Source: CAYLJJ01 sp964384025
GTDB lineage: Bacteria; Myxococcota_A; Bradymonadia; UBA7976; UBA1532
Reading direction: 5' to 3'
Assembly (NCBI GenBank): GCA_964384025.1
Contig: CAYLJJ010000026.1
Location: 1 to 61,670 of the forward strand
Length of the DNA stretch: 61,670 bases
Shown here: piece after piece, positions 42,766-51,000 of the stretch
Layout: every line of letters begins with the position of its first letter
How positions within the stretch are numbered: the stretch's first letter is position 1
Notes under the pieces: model-generated
The model's input: only the letters and a program-made list of their open reading frames with translations
Databases searched by the model: none
Told to the model about the DNA's origin: nothing
Position numbers and translations under genes: made by a program

Positions 42766-43464
42766 TCAAAGGAGCGGAGCAGGGGAGATTCGGCGGGTGG
42801 CTCCGGGCTGTTGGATCACAGGAGCGCTCGCTTGACCGCTGTGTAGCAGCTCCAGAGGAGGAGAGATCTCTCGAGTCGCGCCCTCCTCCCGCCAACTTCG
42901 ATAACGACTCCAAAAGTTGGAGCGGTGGCGGCTGAGGAGCAGGAGCAGCAGGGGGAGGCTCCAGAGGGCCAGAGCCAGGAGCAGGGCATCCCCCCCATCT
43001 CGGGTGGGCATCAGGAGAGCCAGGACCGCTCGCCCCAAGAAGGGCAAACTGAGGAGCAGCCCCAGAAACTCCAGAGCACGCGCGGGCCAACGCAGTTCAG
43101 TTACTTTCCAAAGAGAGAGAAGGAGAGGGGCACTGAGCAGGGCCAAAGACCAGCCTCGTCGTCCTATCTCAGCCAGGAGGCGACCCGCAGCGGCCAGCCA
43201 GCAGCCGGGTGCGAAGAGAGAGTCAGCGCCCTGTAGAAGATAGAGGGGCTGAGAGGCCCACTCTAGGCCGGCGCCCAGCAACAAGAGCCCCAGGAAGAGG
43301 CAGAGGTTAAGCACCGCCAGCTTAAGTAGGCCTTGAAGGCCCAGGCCAGGGGGCAAAGCTCGATAACGAGTCTGAGCAGAGGATCTCCTCAGCAGGCTGG
43401 CCAGGGGCAACGCGGCCAAAGTAAACAGAAAGCAGAACGCAGGCTGGAAGAGTTGATAATCCAT
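42766..43464 (-). CDS. Integral membrane protein of unknown function
   Basis: The protein has 232 residues and about five membrane helices (FCFLFTLAALPLASLL, LAVLNLCLFLGLLLLGAGL, SLALLSAPLLLSLWKV, ALEFLGLLLSLPFLGRAVLA, LLLALALWSLPLLLLLL). A basic, soluble tail of about 55 residues follows. It is extremely leucine-rich. ATG 43464 has a perfect AGGAGGT at 4-5 bases, while the frame upstream (to 43509) looks non-coding. I do not recognise a family. It heads the operon that leads to the Omp85-like protein, DUF4390-like protein and NtrY-like kinase. Confidence 0.7.
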   Translation of the reverse strand: MDYQLFQPAFCFLFTLAALPLASLLRRSSAQTRYRALPPGLGLQGLLKLAVLNLCLFLGLLLLGAGLEWASQPLYLLQGADSLFAPGCWLAAAGRLLAEIGRRGWSLALLSAPLLLSLWKVTELRWPARALEFLGLLLSLPFLGRAVLALLMPTRDGGDALLLALALWSLPLLLLLLSRHRSNFWSRYRSWREEGATREISPPLELLHSGQASAPVIQQPGATRRISPAPLL

Positions 43465-43569
43465 TTGACCTCCTAACCTCTCATCGGGCTCAACGCGAAG
43501 GTGTTGCATTTGAGTAGGAGTTATGCGGTTTACTGAGTGCTCTTACAGCTGCTCCCAAGAGCGTTCTCC

Positions 43570-43595
43570 TGATTAAATTTCTCGAAATTTAATCA
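43570..43595. promoter_or_regulatory. Perfect 11-bp inverted repeat in the divergent promoter region
   Basis: TGATTAAATTT (43570-43580) and AAATTTAATCA (43585-43595) are perfect complements around CTCG. The site lies between two divergent operons, 66 bases before the propeller gene and 106 before the membrane-protein gene. Symmetry and place suggest an operator for a dimeric regulator; a hairpin is the alternative. A looser AT-rich repeat (AATGAA...TTCATT, 46038-46054) lies before the second gene of the plus-strand operon. Confidence 0.5.
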
Positions 43596-43660
43596 CCAAA
43601 GCTTAACATTGTCCTCTCAACTGACGAGCTTGGGGACGGTTGAATATTTGAGGTTAGAGA

Positions 43661-46006
43661 ATGGAAAACTCAAAAACTTCTCAGGATCGCTCACTCCAGA
43701 ATCTCTCTGAATACCAACATGCATTGGCGATGCGTGAGCAACAGATCGCTCATGTTGCGCTGCCCAAAGCTCCCAAATCCTGTTTCCTTGTTCCAGATGC
43801 TTTCCAGAGGCGCTTTAAATGGATTAACTGGTCTAAGTTAAGAGTGAGTCCTTCAGGGCGGGTCCTCTGCGTTTTTGCGCAGAAGGACGAAGGGGAAATT
43901 TTTATCCATCTATGGGCTCTTCCTGAAATTCGATTTATTAAAGAATATAGACATAAATTTGATGGTAAGAGCTCGATCGACCCTCTAGATAATAATACTC
44001 TTCATTTCATCCAAGATATTGATTTTATAGATGATCAATTTCTTGCTTTGGGTTCTAATATGGGAGATTTAATCGTTATTAACTTAAAAACTGAAGAAAT
44101 ATGGCAAGACTGTATCGGGGATATGGTTGCATCATTGCGATGTTCTTCTCGTTATTTAGCAGTTTCGATATTTCCTGCTCGAGATGGACGCATCTCAAAT
44201 CCTAATGCCCTAGGAGTGACACTTTACGATATAAAATCACTTAAAAACAAGCATTTTCGCCCAACTATCCGTTTTGGATATATACCTTTTTCTGGTATCC
44301 CCAATAAGCTTGTATTTTCTAAAGATCAAGACTCTTTATTTACTGTAGGCCATAATTACGACAGGTTACTAGGAGACTATGAACTTAAACTTCACCAAAT
44401 AGATCTTAAAAGAAAAAAAGTTACATTTCTACATAAAATAGATCACATTGGAAGCACAAAGAGCGGTGTTGTTCATATAGAAAAACAAAGTTTGTTGCTA
44501 TCGACGCCAAAACAAAATATAGAGTTTGATCTCAGCCGAAAAAACATCATCAAATCATCTCTATCTGACATAGAGTCCTTATGCCTTGATGTAAGTGATT
44601 CAGTTTGTTCTAAAAACAGGGATAATTTTGTCTATATCAATAACAACTGGAGAATCATAAAATTCAATTTATCTACTTTAGAATATAAGCAAATCGCAAA
44701 CTATGCTCCTCGCACCAGTAGACTTTGTCAAGTTCCAAATGGTGGAGTAATCTGTTTACAGCTCATGGATGACAGATACCAACTTCAACATCTAACTACA
44801 TCTGTTCCCCACTTTAGGGTTCCTATACTAGAGCTTTTCCGAGGAGGTTATGATATTGACTCCCAGGGAAGGCTTTCTTTAGCTGCAGCAAATCATATTT
44901 ATCGTTTTAACCAAGGTATGAAGCTCCAGGACAGTTTTGAGTCTGAAGGTCCTATCCATCAGATTCTTTCTCAAGGAGAGCGCCTCGCGATTCTGAGCTT
45001 CTCAGGCCAGGTCTCTTGGTATGAACAGGGAAACTTGAAGCCACATCTGAACGCTGCAGGTGGTCCTTTTAATCCGGGCAGTGGACGCGAAATTATGCTG
45101 TTTACTCCACAAGCTCAGCTCTATCTTGGCAGCAGTTGGAACAGCAACTACTCTTGGAAGCTTAGAGGAAATCCTAAGCATCTATGTTGTTGGCATGGAA
45201 ACAGTAGGCTTACAGAATGGTGTATGGATGAAGGATCAGAAAATTTGGACGTAGGTATATCACTAAAACTCCTACAGAGCGCCAAACATCCCTGGAAACG
45301 GGTTCAACTTTGCGAACTATGGACAAAAACTGTGCTTCTTACTGAAGATGGAAGATTGCTTTGCTTTGATTTCGGCTCATTAATGACAAAGGAAGAGGAA
45401 GGTGAACTTAATATTCTTGAGCAGAAGGAAAACATTCGGCAACTCTTAAGTAAAATCAAAGAACCTAGAGGTCTTAGCCCATTGATGGGTGGCGGCCTAG
45501 CACTCTGGACCGATTCTGAGCTTCACCTTCTTTACTACTCTGAGAGTTGGAGCCTGCTCAGTGAACAGCGGCTGGTTGTTCAAGATCTCATCAACGTCAA
45601 AGAGTGTCCCTTGACTGGGCGTCTCTTTCTCTGCCACAGGAGTCATCTAAGCATCTGGTCTCCTCATCTTGCTCAAGAAATCTTGAGGATCTACACCCTC
45701 TCTGGGGGAGTATTACTTCAGGCTCCTCTCTCCAAAAAGCAACCAGGCTACTTTTGGTATCAACAGCTTGGAGCGCCCCTCAGCCCCAGAGAGATCCCAG
45801 ACAAGTTATTGAAGATATTTAAGGTCCTCGATCAGCAGGGAGATGAGGTGCTGGATCTGGATTACAAACGGAGCTTTTTGGCGCGCTTCTTTGTTCCCAG
45901 ATATGTACAGAAGGCCATCACAGACTATGATGGTTTTTTGAGGCTTGTAGGGCGACAACAGTTCAGCCTCCCCAAACCTCGTCGAGCGCTCTCTGATCTC
46001 TCCTAA
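43661..46006 (+). CDS. Large beta-propeller-like protein, first gene of the ClpA-like operon
   Basis: The protein has 781 residues and no signal peptide or membrane helix, so it is cytoplasmic. It consists of repeated four-strand-like blocks of WD40/YVTN character, for example FLALGSNMGDLIVINLKTEE, ANHIYRFNQGMKLQDSFESE and ERLAILSFSGQVSWYEQG, ending in a helical tail. I cannot count the blades reliably or name a family. The start has GAGG at 7 bases. The middle (about 43.9-44.8 kb) is clearly AT-richer than both ends. It precedes the J-like and ClpA-like genes on the same strand, so a substrate-binding platform for the ATPase is a reasonable guess. Confidence 0.7.
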   Translation: MENSKTSQDRSLQNLSEYQHALAMREQQIAHVALPKAPKSCFLVPDAFQRRFKWINWSKLRVSPSGRVLCVFAQKDEGEIFIHLWALPEIRFIKEYRHKFDGKSSIDPLDNNTLHFIQDIDFIDDQFLALGSNMGDLIVINLKTEEIWQDCIGDMVASLRCSSRYLAVSIFPARDGRISNPNALGVTLYDIKSLKNKHFRPTIRFGYIPFSGIPNKLVFSKDQDSLFTVGHNYDRLLGDYELKLHQIDLKRKKVTFLHKIDHIGSTKSGVVHIEKQSLLLSTPKQNIEFDLSRKNIIKSSLSDIESLCLDVSDSVCSKNRDNFVYINNNWRIIKFNLSTLEYKQIANYAPRTSRLCQVPNGGVICLQLMDDRYQLQHLTTSVPHFRVPILELFRGGYDIDSQGRLSLAAANHIYRFNQGMKLQDSFESEGPIHQILSQGERLAILSFSGQVSWYEQGNLKPHLNAAGGPFNPGSGREIMLFTPQAQLYLGSSWNSNYSWKLRGNPKHLCCWHGNSRLTEWCMDEGSENLDVGISLKLLQSAKHPWKRVQLCELWTKTVLLTEDGRLLCFDFGSLMTKEEEGELNILEQKENIRQLLSKIKEPRGLSPLMGGGLALWTDSELHLLYYSESWSLLSEQRLVVQDLINVKECPLTGRLFLCHRSHLSIWSPHLAQEILRIYTLSGGVLLQAPLSKKQPGYFWYQQLGAPLSPREIPDKLLKIFKVLDQQGDEVLDLDYKRSFLARFFVPRYVQKAITDYDGFLRLVGRQQFSLPKPRRALSDLS

Positions 46007-46135
46007 TAGAGCACCAATCCATTTCTTGCGGTTATTTAATGAATTAATTTCATTGATTCACCTGCGAAACTTGACACGGGGCTCTGAAGTCGAAAGCCTG
46101 GATTTTGAAATTTCGATCCCGAAGAGGAAACAGAT

Positions 46136-47512
46136 ATGTCCTACGTGAGTTTGCAGGAGGAGCTGAATATTCTCTTAGAGCAGAGCGAACGAGGCGAAGA
46201 GCTCTCCAACCACAGCCTTTTTTACAAAGACTCCAAGCTTTACTTCCCCAGCCCTGAGGAGATCGCTGAGAGAGTACGCCTCCTCTTTGCTCAAGAGGTC
46301 GAGGAGGGTCAGCTTGAGAGCGCCTGGGTTCAGATTCTCTTTTTGGTAGTCAAGGCTGAGTGGGAGCGCTACTCGGCCCAACACAAGGACTCCAAAAAGG
46401 AGTTCAAGTTGCCGCCTGATCTGCTCGTGGAGCTGCTCAGGCGATTCCCTGAGATCATATGGTCCCCTGAGGAGCTTCAAGCTGCTTTAGAGCAGATGCT
46501 CAACGCCAAGCTCTATCTTCGAGCGATGCAGGAGAGCGTGGTCTCTGACCTTCTGGAAGAGATCGCTCAAGAGCTGATCATGAGTCAGCTGATCACGCCT
46601 GAAGAGCAGGAGCAGCTCTTTAAGCTGCGGCAGGAGCAGCGCTCTCTTCTGGACAAGATCGCGGTGGTCACTATGGAGATGGCAGAGCTGCGACACCGCG
46701 CGCAGTTTACTCGGGTTGAGTGGCTCAAGATCTTCGGAGATGCTCATAAGCGTCTTCAGACCGCGATGATTCATCTACAGGAGCTGAATCAACTCCAGGA
46801 GCTGAGAGGACTCTATCCTGAGGCGAAACCTGAGGAGCTGAAAGAGGAGATCCTTGAGTATCAACTGCAGATGGAGGAGTCGGTGAGGCTCCTTGAACGA
46901 GAGATCAAGCGCGCTCAAAATCTCAAGCACTGGAAGAGTGATCTTGGAGGACGTATCGATTCTGAGACTCTTGCGGTGGAGGAGAAGAAGATCCGAGAGG
47001 CGCTCAGGAAGCTTTGGCTCATGCTTCACCAAGATCGCTTAGAACAGGAACCCAACTACAAGCGGCTCAGCTCCACACTCCAAGCTGAGCTGGAGGATAT
47101 CCGCTTGAGGGTCCCTCCCCCTCGACGTTCAGCGGATCTGATCTATAAGCCTGGACAGCTGGGCTATGAGCTGCCCAGCCTTTCTCAAATCCTCAGCGAT
47201 CTTTGGAGGGTCGAGGAGATCCTCAAGGGCGCTCAGATCCCCATCAAGGAGAGCGAGCAGATTCAGGGAGAGACTGCTCAAGAGAAGATCAAGTGGCTAA
47301 AAGATGAGCTGCTCTTCCTTAAAAAAGCTTATCAAGAGGCTGAGGATGAGCTGCTCATCGAGTATGAGAATAGAGAGCTGGAGCAGAAAGAGCTGGAGTT
47401 GGCTTGCCCCGCTGCTTACGAAGAGATCAGAACGCGTTTGCTCAGTGAAGCGGAGCGCTTTGAGCTCCAGTGCGCTGCATTGGAGAACAGGTTGCCAGAT
47501 GGATGGTTTTGA
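46136..47512 (+). CDS. Coiled-coil protein with a degenerate J-domain-like segment
   Basis: The protein has 458 residues, is cytoplasmic, almost entirely helical and rich in Glu, Leu and Gln. Around residues 286-320 the sequence REALRKLWLMLHQDRLEQ has the shape of helix II and loop of a J-domain, where a conserved HPD triggers Hsp70. Here it reads HQD, so Hsp70 stimulation is doubtful. Long coiled coils flank it. The start has GAGGAAACAGAT directly upstream. The stop overlaps the first usable ATG of the ClpA-like gene by one base (TGATG), strong evidence of coupled synthesis. It could be an adaptor of that ATPase. No close named family is recognised. Confidence 0.65.
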   Translation: MSYVSLQEELNILLEQSERGEELSNHSLFYKDSKLYFPSPEEIAERVRLLFAQEVEEGQLESAWVQILFLVVKAEWERYSAQHKDSKKEFKLPPDLLVELLRRFPEIIWSPEELQAALEQMLNAKLYLRAMQESVVSDLLEEIAQELIMSQLITPEEQEQLFKLRQEQRSLLDKIAVVTMEMAELRHRAQFTRVEWLKIFGDAHKRLQTAMIHLQELNQLQELRGLYPEAKPEELKEEILEYQLQMEESVRLLEREIKRAQNLKHWKSDLGGRIDSETLAVEEKKIREALRKLWLMLHQDRLEQEPNYKRLSSTLQAELEDIRLRVPPPRRSADLIYKPGQLGYELPSLSQILSDLWRVEEILKGAQIPIKESEQIQGETAQEKIKWLKDELLFLKKAYQEAEDELLIEYENRELEQKELELACPAAYEEIRTRLLSEAERFELQCAALENRLPDGWF

Positions 47513-49692
47513 TGATCAGCTTCTCTGAGATACGAGCGCTCTGCCGTGAGACCTTCTCAGGGCTCCCCTGCACTCTACCCCGCCTCTTGGTGGCCTGGGC
47601 ACGCTCTAAGGATAAGGAGCTGGAGCGGCTCTTGGTCGAGTCTGGCCTCAGCCTGTCGATTTTCTTAGAGGTAGTTGAGCCCCTGATGGAGCAGCCTCAG
47701 GCGCAAGATAGAGCCCTCCTTCGGCGCTGTATCCGTGATGCAAAAGAGATCCCTGTTGGTGGTGGAGATCTCTTGAGGAGCTTGTTGAGCAGCCCTGAGC
47801 ACCCCATCTTAATCGCCTTGCTGGAGCGGGGCCTCAATCAGCAAATGTTTAAGCGCAAGCTCAACCAGCGGAGGGCTCAGCCTCTGGCGGTGGGAGCCCC
47901 CAGCTCAGAGCCGGAAGGCTCCCCCTTAGAGGAGCATCTCCTTAAGCGTTATGGTCGCGATCTTCTGGCAGAGGCTCAGGAGGGCCGCTTTGATGATCTC
48001 TATGAGCGCGCTGAGGATCTAGAGAGGATGGTCGAGATCCTCCTGCGCCTCAATAAGCGCAACCCAGCTCTGACCGGGCCGCCAGGGGTGGGTAAGACCG
48101 CCCTGGTCGAAGTCCTGGCCCGGCAGATCGTCAGAGGCGCGATCCCCAGCCTCAAAGAGCACCGTCTCTTTGAACTCAGCGCTGGGAAGCTGGTTGGAGG
48201 GACCCGCTACCGAGGGGACTTTGAAGAGCGCATGATGAAGATCCTCAGCGCCCTAGAGAAGCTTCAGCCTGTACTGCTCTATGTAGATGAGTTTCATACC
48301 CTGGTGAGCGCTGGGCGGGCAGAGGGGATCACCACCGATGCTTCCAACCTGCTTAAGCCCTATCTAGCTCGAGGTCAGATCAGCCTGATCGGCGCCACCA
48401 CAACCCAGGAGTATCAGCGCTATGTGGAGCGCGCTGATCCAGCGTTGGCGCGGCGCTTTGAGGAGCTGCGGCTGGAGGCACCTCAAGGAGAGCGCTGCGC
48501 TCTTATGGTCCGCGCCCAAGCTCGCGTCACCGCTCGGCACCATGGAGTGGAGATCCCTGAGGAGCTGATCCCTCTGGTGATCGAGCTGAGTGATCGTCAT
48601 CTCCCTCAGCGTTATCAGCCTGATAAGAGCGTGACCCTCCTCGACAGCGTCGCCGCCTATGCTCGGCGTCGGGGTATCGATCGCCTGAACCCTGAGCTGC
48701 TCTATGAGATCCTCGCTCGCCAAACAGGGCGCTCTATTCAGCTCTTGGATGTTGATGGGGGGCGGGCGCTCAGCCACCTCGCCCAACGGCTCCAGGCTCA
48801 GATCCTGGGCCAAGATGAGGTGATCAAGGCAGTGGCCGCGACCCTGATGTATCGCCGTCAGGACTTAGCTCCGACAGAGCGCCCTCTGGGCAGTTTCCTC
48901 TTTGTAGGAGACACTGGAGTGGGTAAGACCGCCCTGGCTCAGGCCTTAGCTCAGGAGTTCTTTGGAGACGCCGAGGCTCTCCTCCACCTGGATCTGGCTG
49001 AGTACAGCCAAGCAGCTTCGATCAACACCTTGATCGGCTCTCCTCCGGGCTATGTAGGCAGCGAGACGCGTGGGGGCTTGCTCACCGACTGGCTCCTCCA
49101 ACATGAGGCGGGAGTGCTCCTCTTTGATGAAGCGGAGAAAGCCAGCCCAGAGCTGAGGCGCCTGCTCTTGGGCCTCCTGGACAATGGCCGTATCCGCAGC
49201 GCCAGAGGAGAGCTCTGTGATGCACGGCAGTGTGTCTTGGTGCTCACCAGCAACGCAGCTTCATCCAGTGAGCTGCGTCGTAAACAGATGGGCTTTGGCT
49301 CCGCTTCTATCAACCCGCTTAAGATCCTCGACCGCTTCTTCCCCAAGGAGCTGCTGGCGCGTCTAGATGAGATCCTGATCTTCTCTCCTCTAGAGCCTGA
49401 GAGCCTTAGAGAGATCCTCGCCCTGGAGCTCAAGCGGGCTGAAGCTCGTCTAAAGACTCGCCAGCTCTCTCTTGAGTATGAACCCGAGCGCCTCCTGAGC
49501 TGGTTGATGGAGCGGCTTCAGGAGTCTCAAGCGGGCGCTCGGGGAATTCAACGGCTCCTGGAGCGCCAACTCTTGGAGCCCCTGGCTCGCCTCCTCCTAA
49601 CCCATCCTCGGGATCAGCCCGCACAGTTTCATCTGAGTGAGGCTTTTTATCGAGGAGAAGCTCTACCCGATCTGAAGCAGAGGGAGCGATAA
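47512..49692 (+). CDS. ClpA-like double AAA+ unfoldase without middle domain
   Basis: The protein has 726 residues from ATG 47512; ATG 47503 and the frame back to 47470 are alternatives. A diverged Clp-N-like helical domain (about 1-115) precedes two AAA+ modules. Module 1 has Walker A GPPGVGKT near 189, pore loop GGTRYRGDFEER and Walker B LLYVDEFH. Module 2 has GDTGVGKT near 466, pore loop GSPPGYVGSE, Walker B LLFDEAEK and the RLDEI arginine region. There is no ClpB/ClpV coiled-coil middle domain between them, so it is ClpA-like. MGFGS near 592 sits where ClpA and ClpX carry the IGL/IGF loop that docks ClpP. No clpP or clpS gene is nearby. Confidence 0.9.
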   Translation: MISFSEIRALCRETFSGLPCTLPRLLVAWARSKDKELERLLVESGLSLSIFLEVVEPLMEQPQAQDRALLRRCIRDAKEIPVGGGDLLRSLLSSPEHPILIALLERGLNQQMFKRKLNQRRAQPLAVGAPSSEPEGSPLEEHLLKRYGRDLLAEAQEGRFDDLYERAEDLERMVEILLRLNKRNPALTGPPGVGKTALVEVLARQIVRGAIPSLKEHRLFELSAGKLVGGTRYRGDFEERMMKILSALEKLQPVLLYVDEFHTLVSAGRAEGITTDASNLLKPYLARGQISLIGATTTQEYQRYVERADPALARRFEELRLEAPQGERCALMVRAQARVTARHHGVEIPEELIPLVIELSDRHLPQRYQPDKSVTLLDSVAAYARRRGIDRLNPELLYEILARQTGRSIQLLDVDGGRALSHLAQRLQAQILGQDEVIKAVAATLMYRRQDLAPTERPLGSFLFVGDTGVGKTALAQALAQEFFGDAEALLHLDLAEYSQAASINTLIGSPPGYVGSETRGGLLTDWLLQHEAGVLLFDEAEKASPELRRLLLGLLDNGRIRSARGELCDARQCVLVLTSNAASSSELRRKQMGFGSASINPLKILDRFFPKELLARLDEILIFSPLEPESLREILALELKRAEARLKTRQLSLEYEPERLLSWLMERLQESQAGARGIQRLLERQLLEPLARLLLTHPRDQPAQFHLSEAFYRGEALPDLKQRER

Positions 49693-49756
49693 TTCCTACC
49701 TTTTCTTAAATGGAGCCCCTTATTCTCTCCACAGCAAGAGAGGAGCACCCAGAGGG

Positions 49757-50260
49757 ATGGATCTTGAGATCCTACAAAAGAGCTATGACCGCTTTGCGCC
49801 GCGCTATGAAGAGGTGTTTCTTGAGCTACAACGCCCTAAGATCGAAGGGCTCGACGCGCTCCTCCCTGAGCTGCCTGAGCCCTGTGTTGATCTGGGCGCA
49901 GGGACAGGGCTTTGGCGGCGCCTCACTGGGCGACCTTGCTTTGCTCTAGATCTCTCTAGAGGGATGCTTCTGCGCGCCTCTGGCCCTCGCGTTCAGGGCG
50001 ATCTTCATCACCTGCCCTTTGGAAACCAGAGCTTGGGCTCGCTGATCTCCCTCTCTGCGCTCTTGGGCTGCTTTAGACCTCGACCGATCTTGGTAGAGAT
50101 GCGGCGCGTCCTGCGCCTTGACGGACTCTTGGCTCTAAGCGTGCTCAAGGTGGACGCCCCTGGAGAGGTGGAGCGTCTGCTCTCTCCCTTGGGGTTTGAA
50201 CTCCTGGAGCGCTTGGATCTAGAGCAGGATTTGGGCTTTATCGTCAGGAGGAGACTTTGA
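49757..50260 (+). CDS. Small class I SAM-dependent methyltransferase
   Basis: The protein has 167 residues. It begins YDRFAPRYEEVFLE, common in UbiE/BioC-like enzymes. Motif I is VDLGAGTGLWRRL, a motif II-like segment is FALDLSRGMLLRAS, and the motif III/IV region is GSLISLSALLGCFRP. It is shorter than typical members (about 200-250) and has no added domain, but the Rossmann core looks complete. Its TGA overlaps the TTG start of ttcA (50257-50260), so the two are co-translated. A link to tRNA modification is possible but unsupported by motifs. Confidence 0.82.
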   Translation: MDLEILQKSYDRFAPRYEEVFLELQRPKIEGLDALLPELPEPCVDLGAGTGLWRRLTGRPCFALDLSRGMLLRASGPRVQGDLHHLPFGNQSLGSLISLSALLGCFRPRPILVEMRRVLRLDGLLALSVLKVDAPGEVERLLSPLGFELLERLDLEQDLGFIVRRRL

Positions 50261-51000
50261 AACACTCACAGACCTTGGAGAAGCGCCTCCTGCGCCGACT
50301 GGGCCAAGCCAATAAGCGCTTTCAACTCATCGAACCGGGGGATTGCATCGGGGTAGGGCTCTCGGGAGGTAAGGACTCTTGGGCCCTGCTTGAGCTGCTT
50401 TTAGCCTATCGTCGGGCGCGGCCCTTCTCTTTTGAGATCGTCGCTCTCTATGTAGATGCAGGTTGGGGGGCTTCTCTAGAACCCCAGCTCAGGGCGAGTG
50501 TGGAGGGGCTGGGGGTTCAGCTCTTGGTAGGGCATCAGGAGATCGCTGCGGTGGCGCGAGAGATCTCCAACCCCTGCTCCCTCTGCGCGCGGATGCGTCG
50601 GGGTCTGCTCCAGCGTATCGCTCTGGAGGAGGGGCTTAACAAGATCGCCCTGGGGCATCACCGGGAGGATCTCATCGAAACTTTGCTGATCAACCTGTTT
50701 CAGTCAGGGCGGATTCGCAGCATGGCGGCGCGGGTTACCGCAGAGGTGGAGATCATCCGGCCTATGGCTCTCTGCTCTGGAGAGGAGATTGTTCGCTATG
50801 TCGAGACCCTGGAGCATCCGATTCTTCGCTCAGGTTGTCCAATGGAGCGCGTGGGCAAGCGCGCAGAGGTGCGAGCGCTTCTAAGGAGCTTAGAGCGTGA
50901 GAACCCAGAGATCCGAGGTCGGCTCTTAGCTGCCTTAGGTAACTTAGAGCCAGAGCACCTCTTAGACCCGCGCTATCTCAGCCGCTCTGTACAGCTCTGA
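50257..51000 (+). CDS. ttcA: tRNA 2-thiocytidine synthase TtcA-like PP-loop ATPase
   Basis: The protein has 247 residues, starting with TTG 50257 behind AGGAGG at 5 bases. The PP-loop is GLSGGKDSWALLEL. The cysteine pair in NPCSLCARMRRGLLQ matches the iron-sulfur-binding CxxC of TtcA, and a further Cys is in SGCPMERVGK. IALGHHREDLIETLLINLF is the conserved core helix. The enzyme activates C32 of some tRNAs with ATP and replaces oxygen by sulfur. It is slightly shorter than E. coli TtcA (about 310). Its 3' end overlaps the convergent zinc-protein gene by 28 bases. Confidence 0.88.
   Translation: MKHSQTLEKRLLRRLGQANKRFQLIEPGDCIGVGLSGGKDSWALLELLLAYRRARPFSFEIVALYVDAGWGASLEPQLRASVEGLGVQLLVGHQEIAAVAREISNPCSLCARMRRGLLQRIALEEGLNKIALGHHREDLIETLLINLFQSGRIRSMAARVTAEVEIIRPMALCSGEEIVRYVETLEHPILRSGCPMERVGKRAEVRALLRSLERENPEIRGRLLAALGNLEPEHLLDPRYLSRSVQL

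Noticed and set aside
47512..49692. Type VI secretion ClpV
   Set aside because: No middle coiled-coil domain and no Tss genes around; the layout is ClpA-like.
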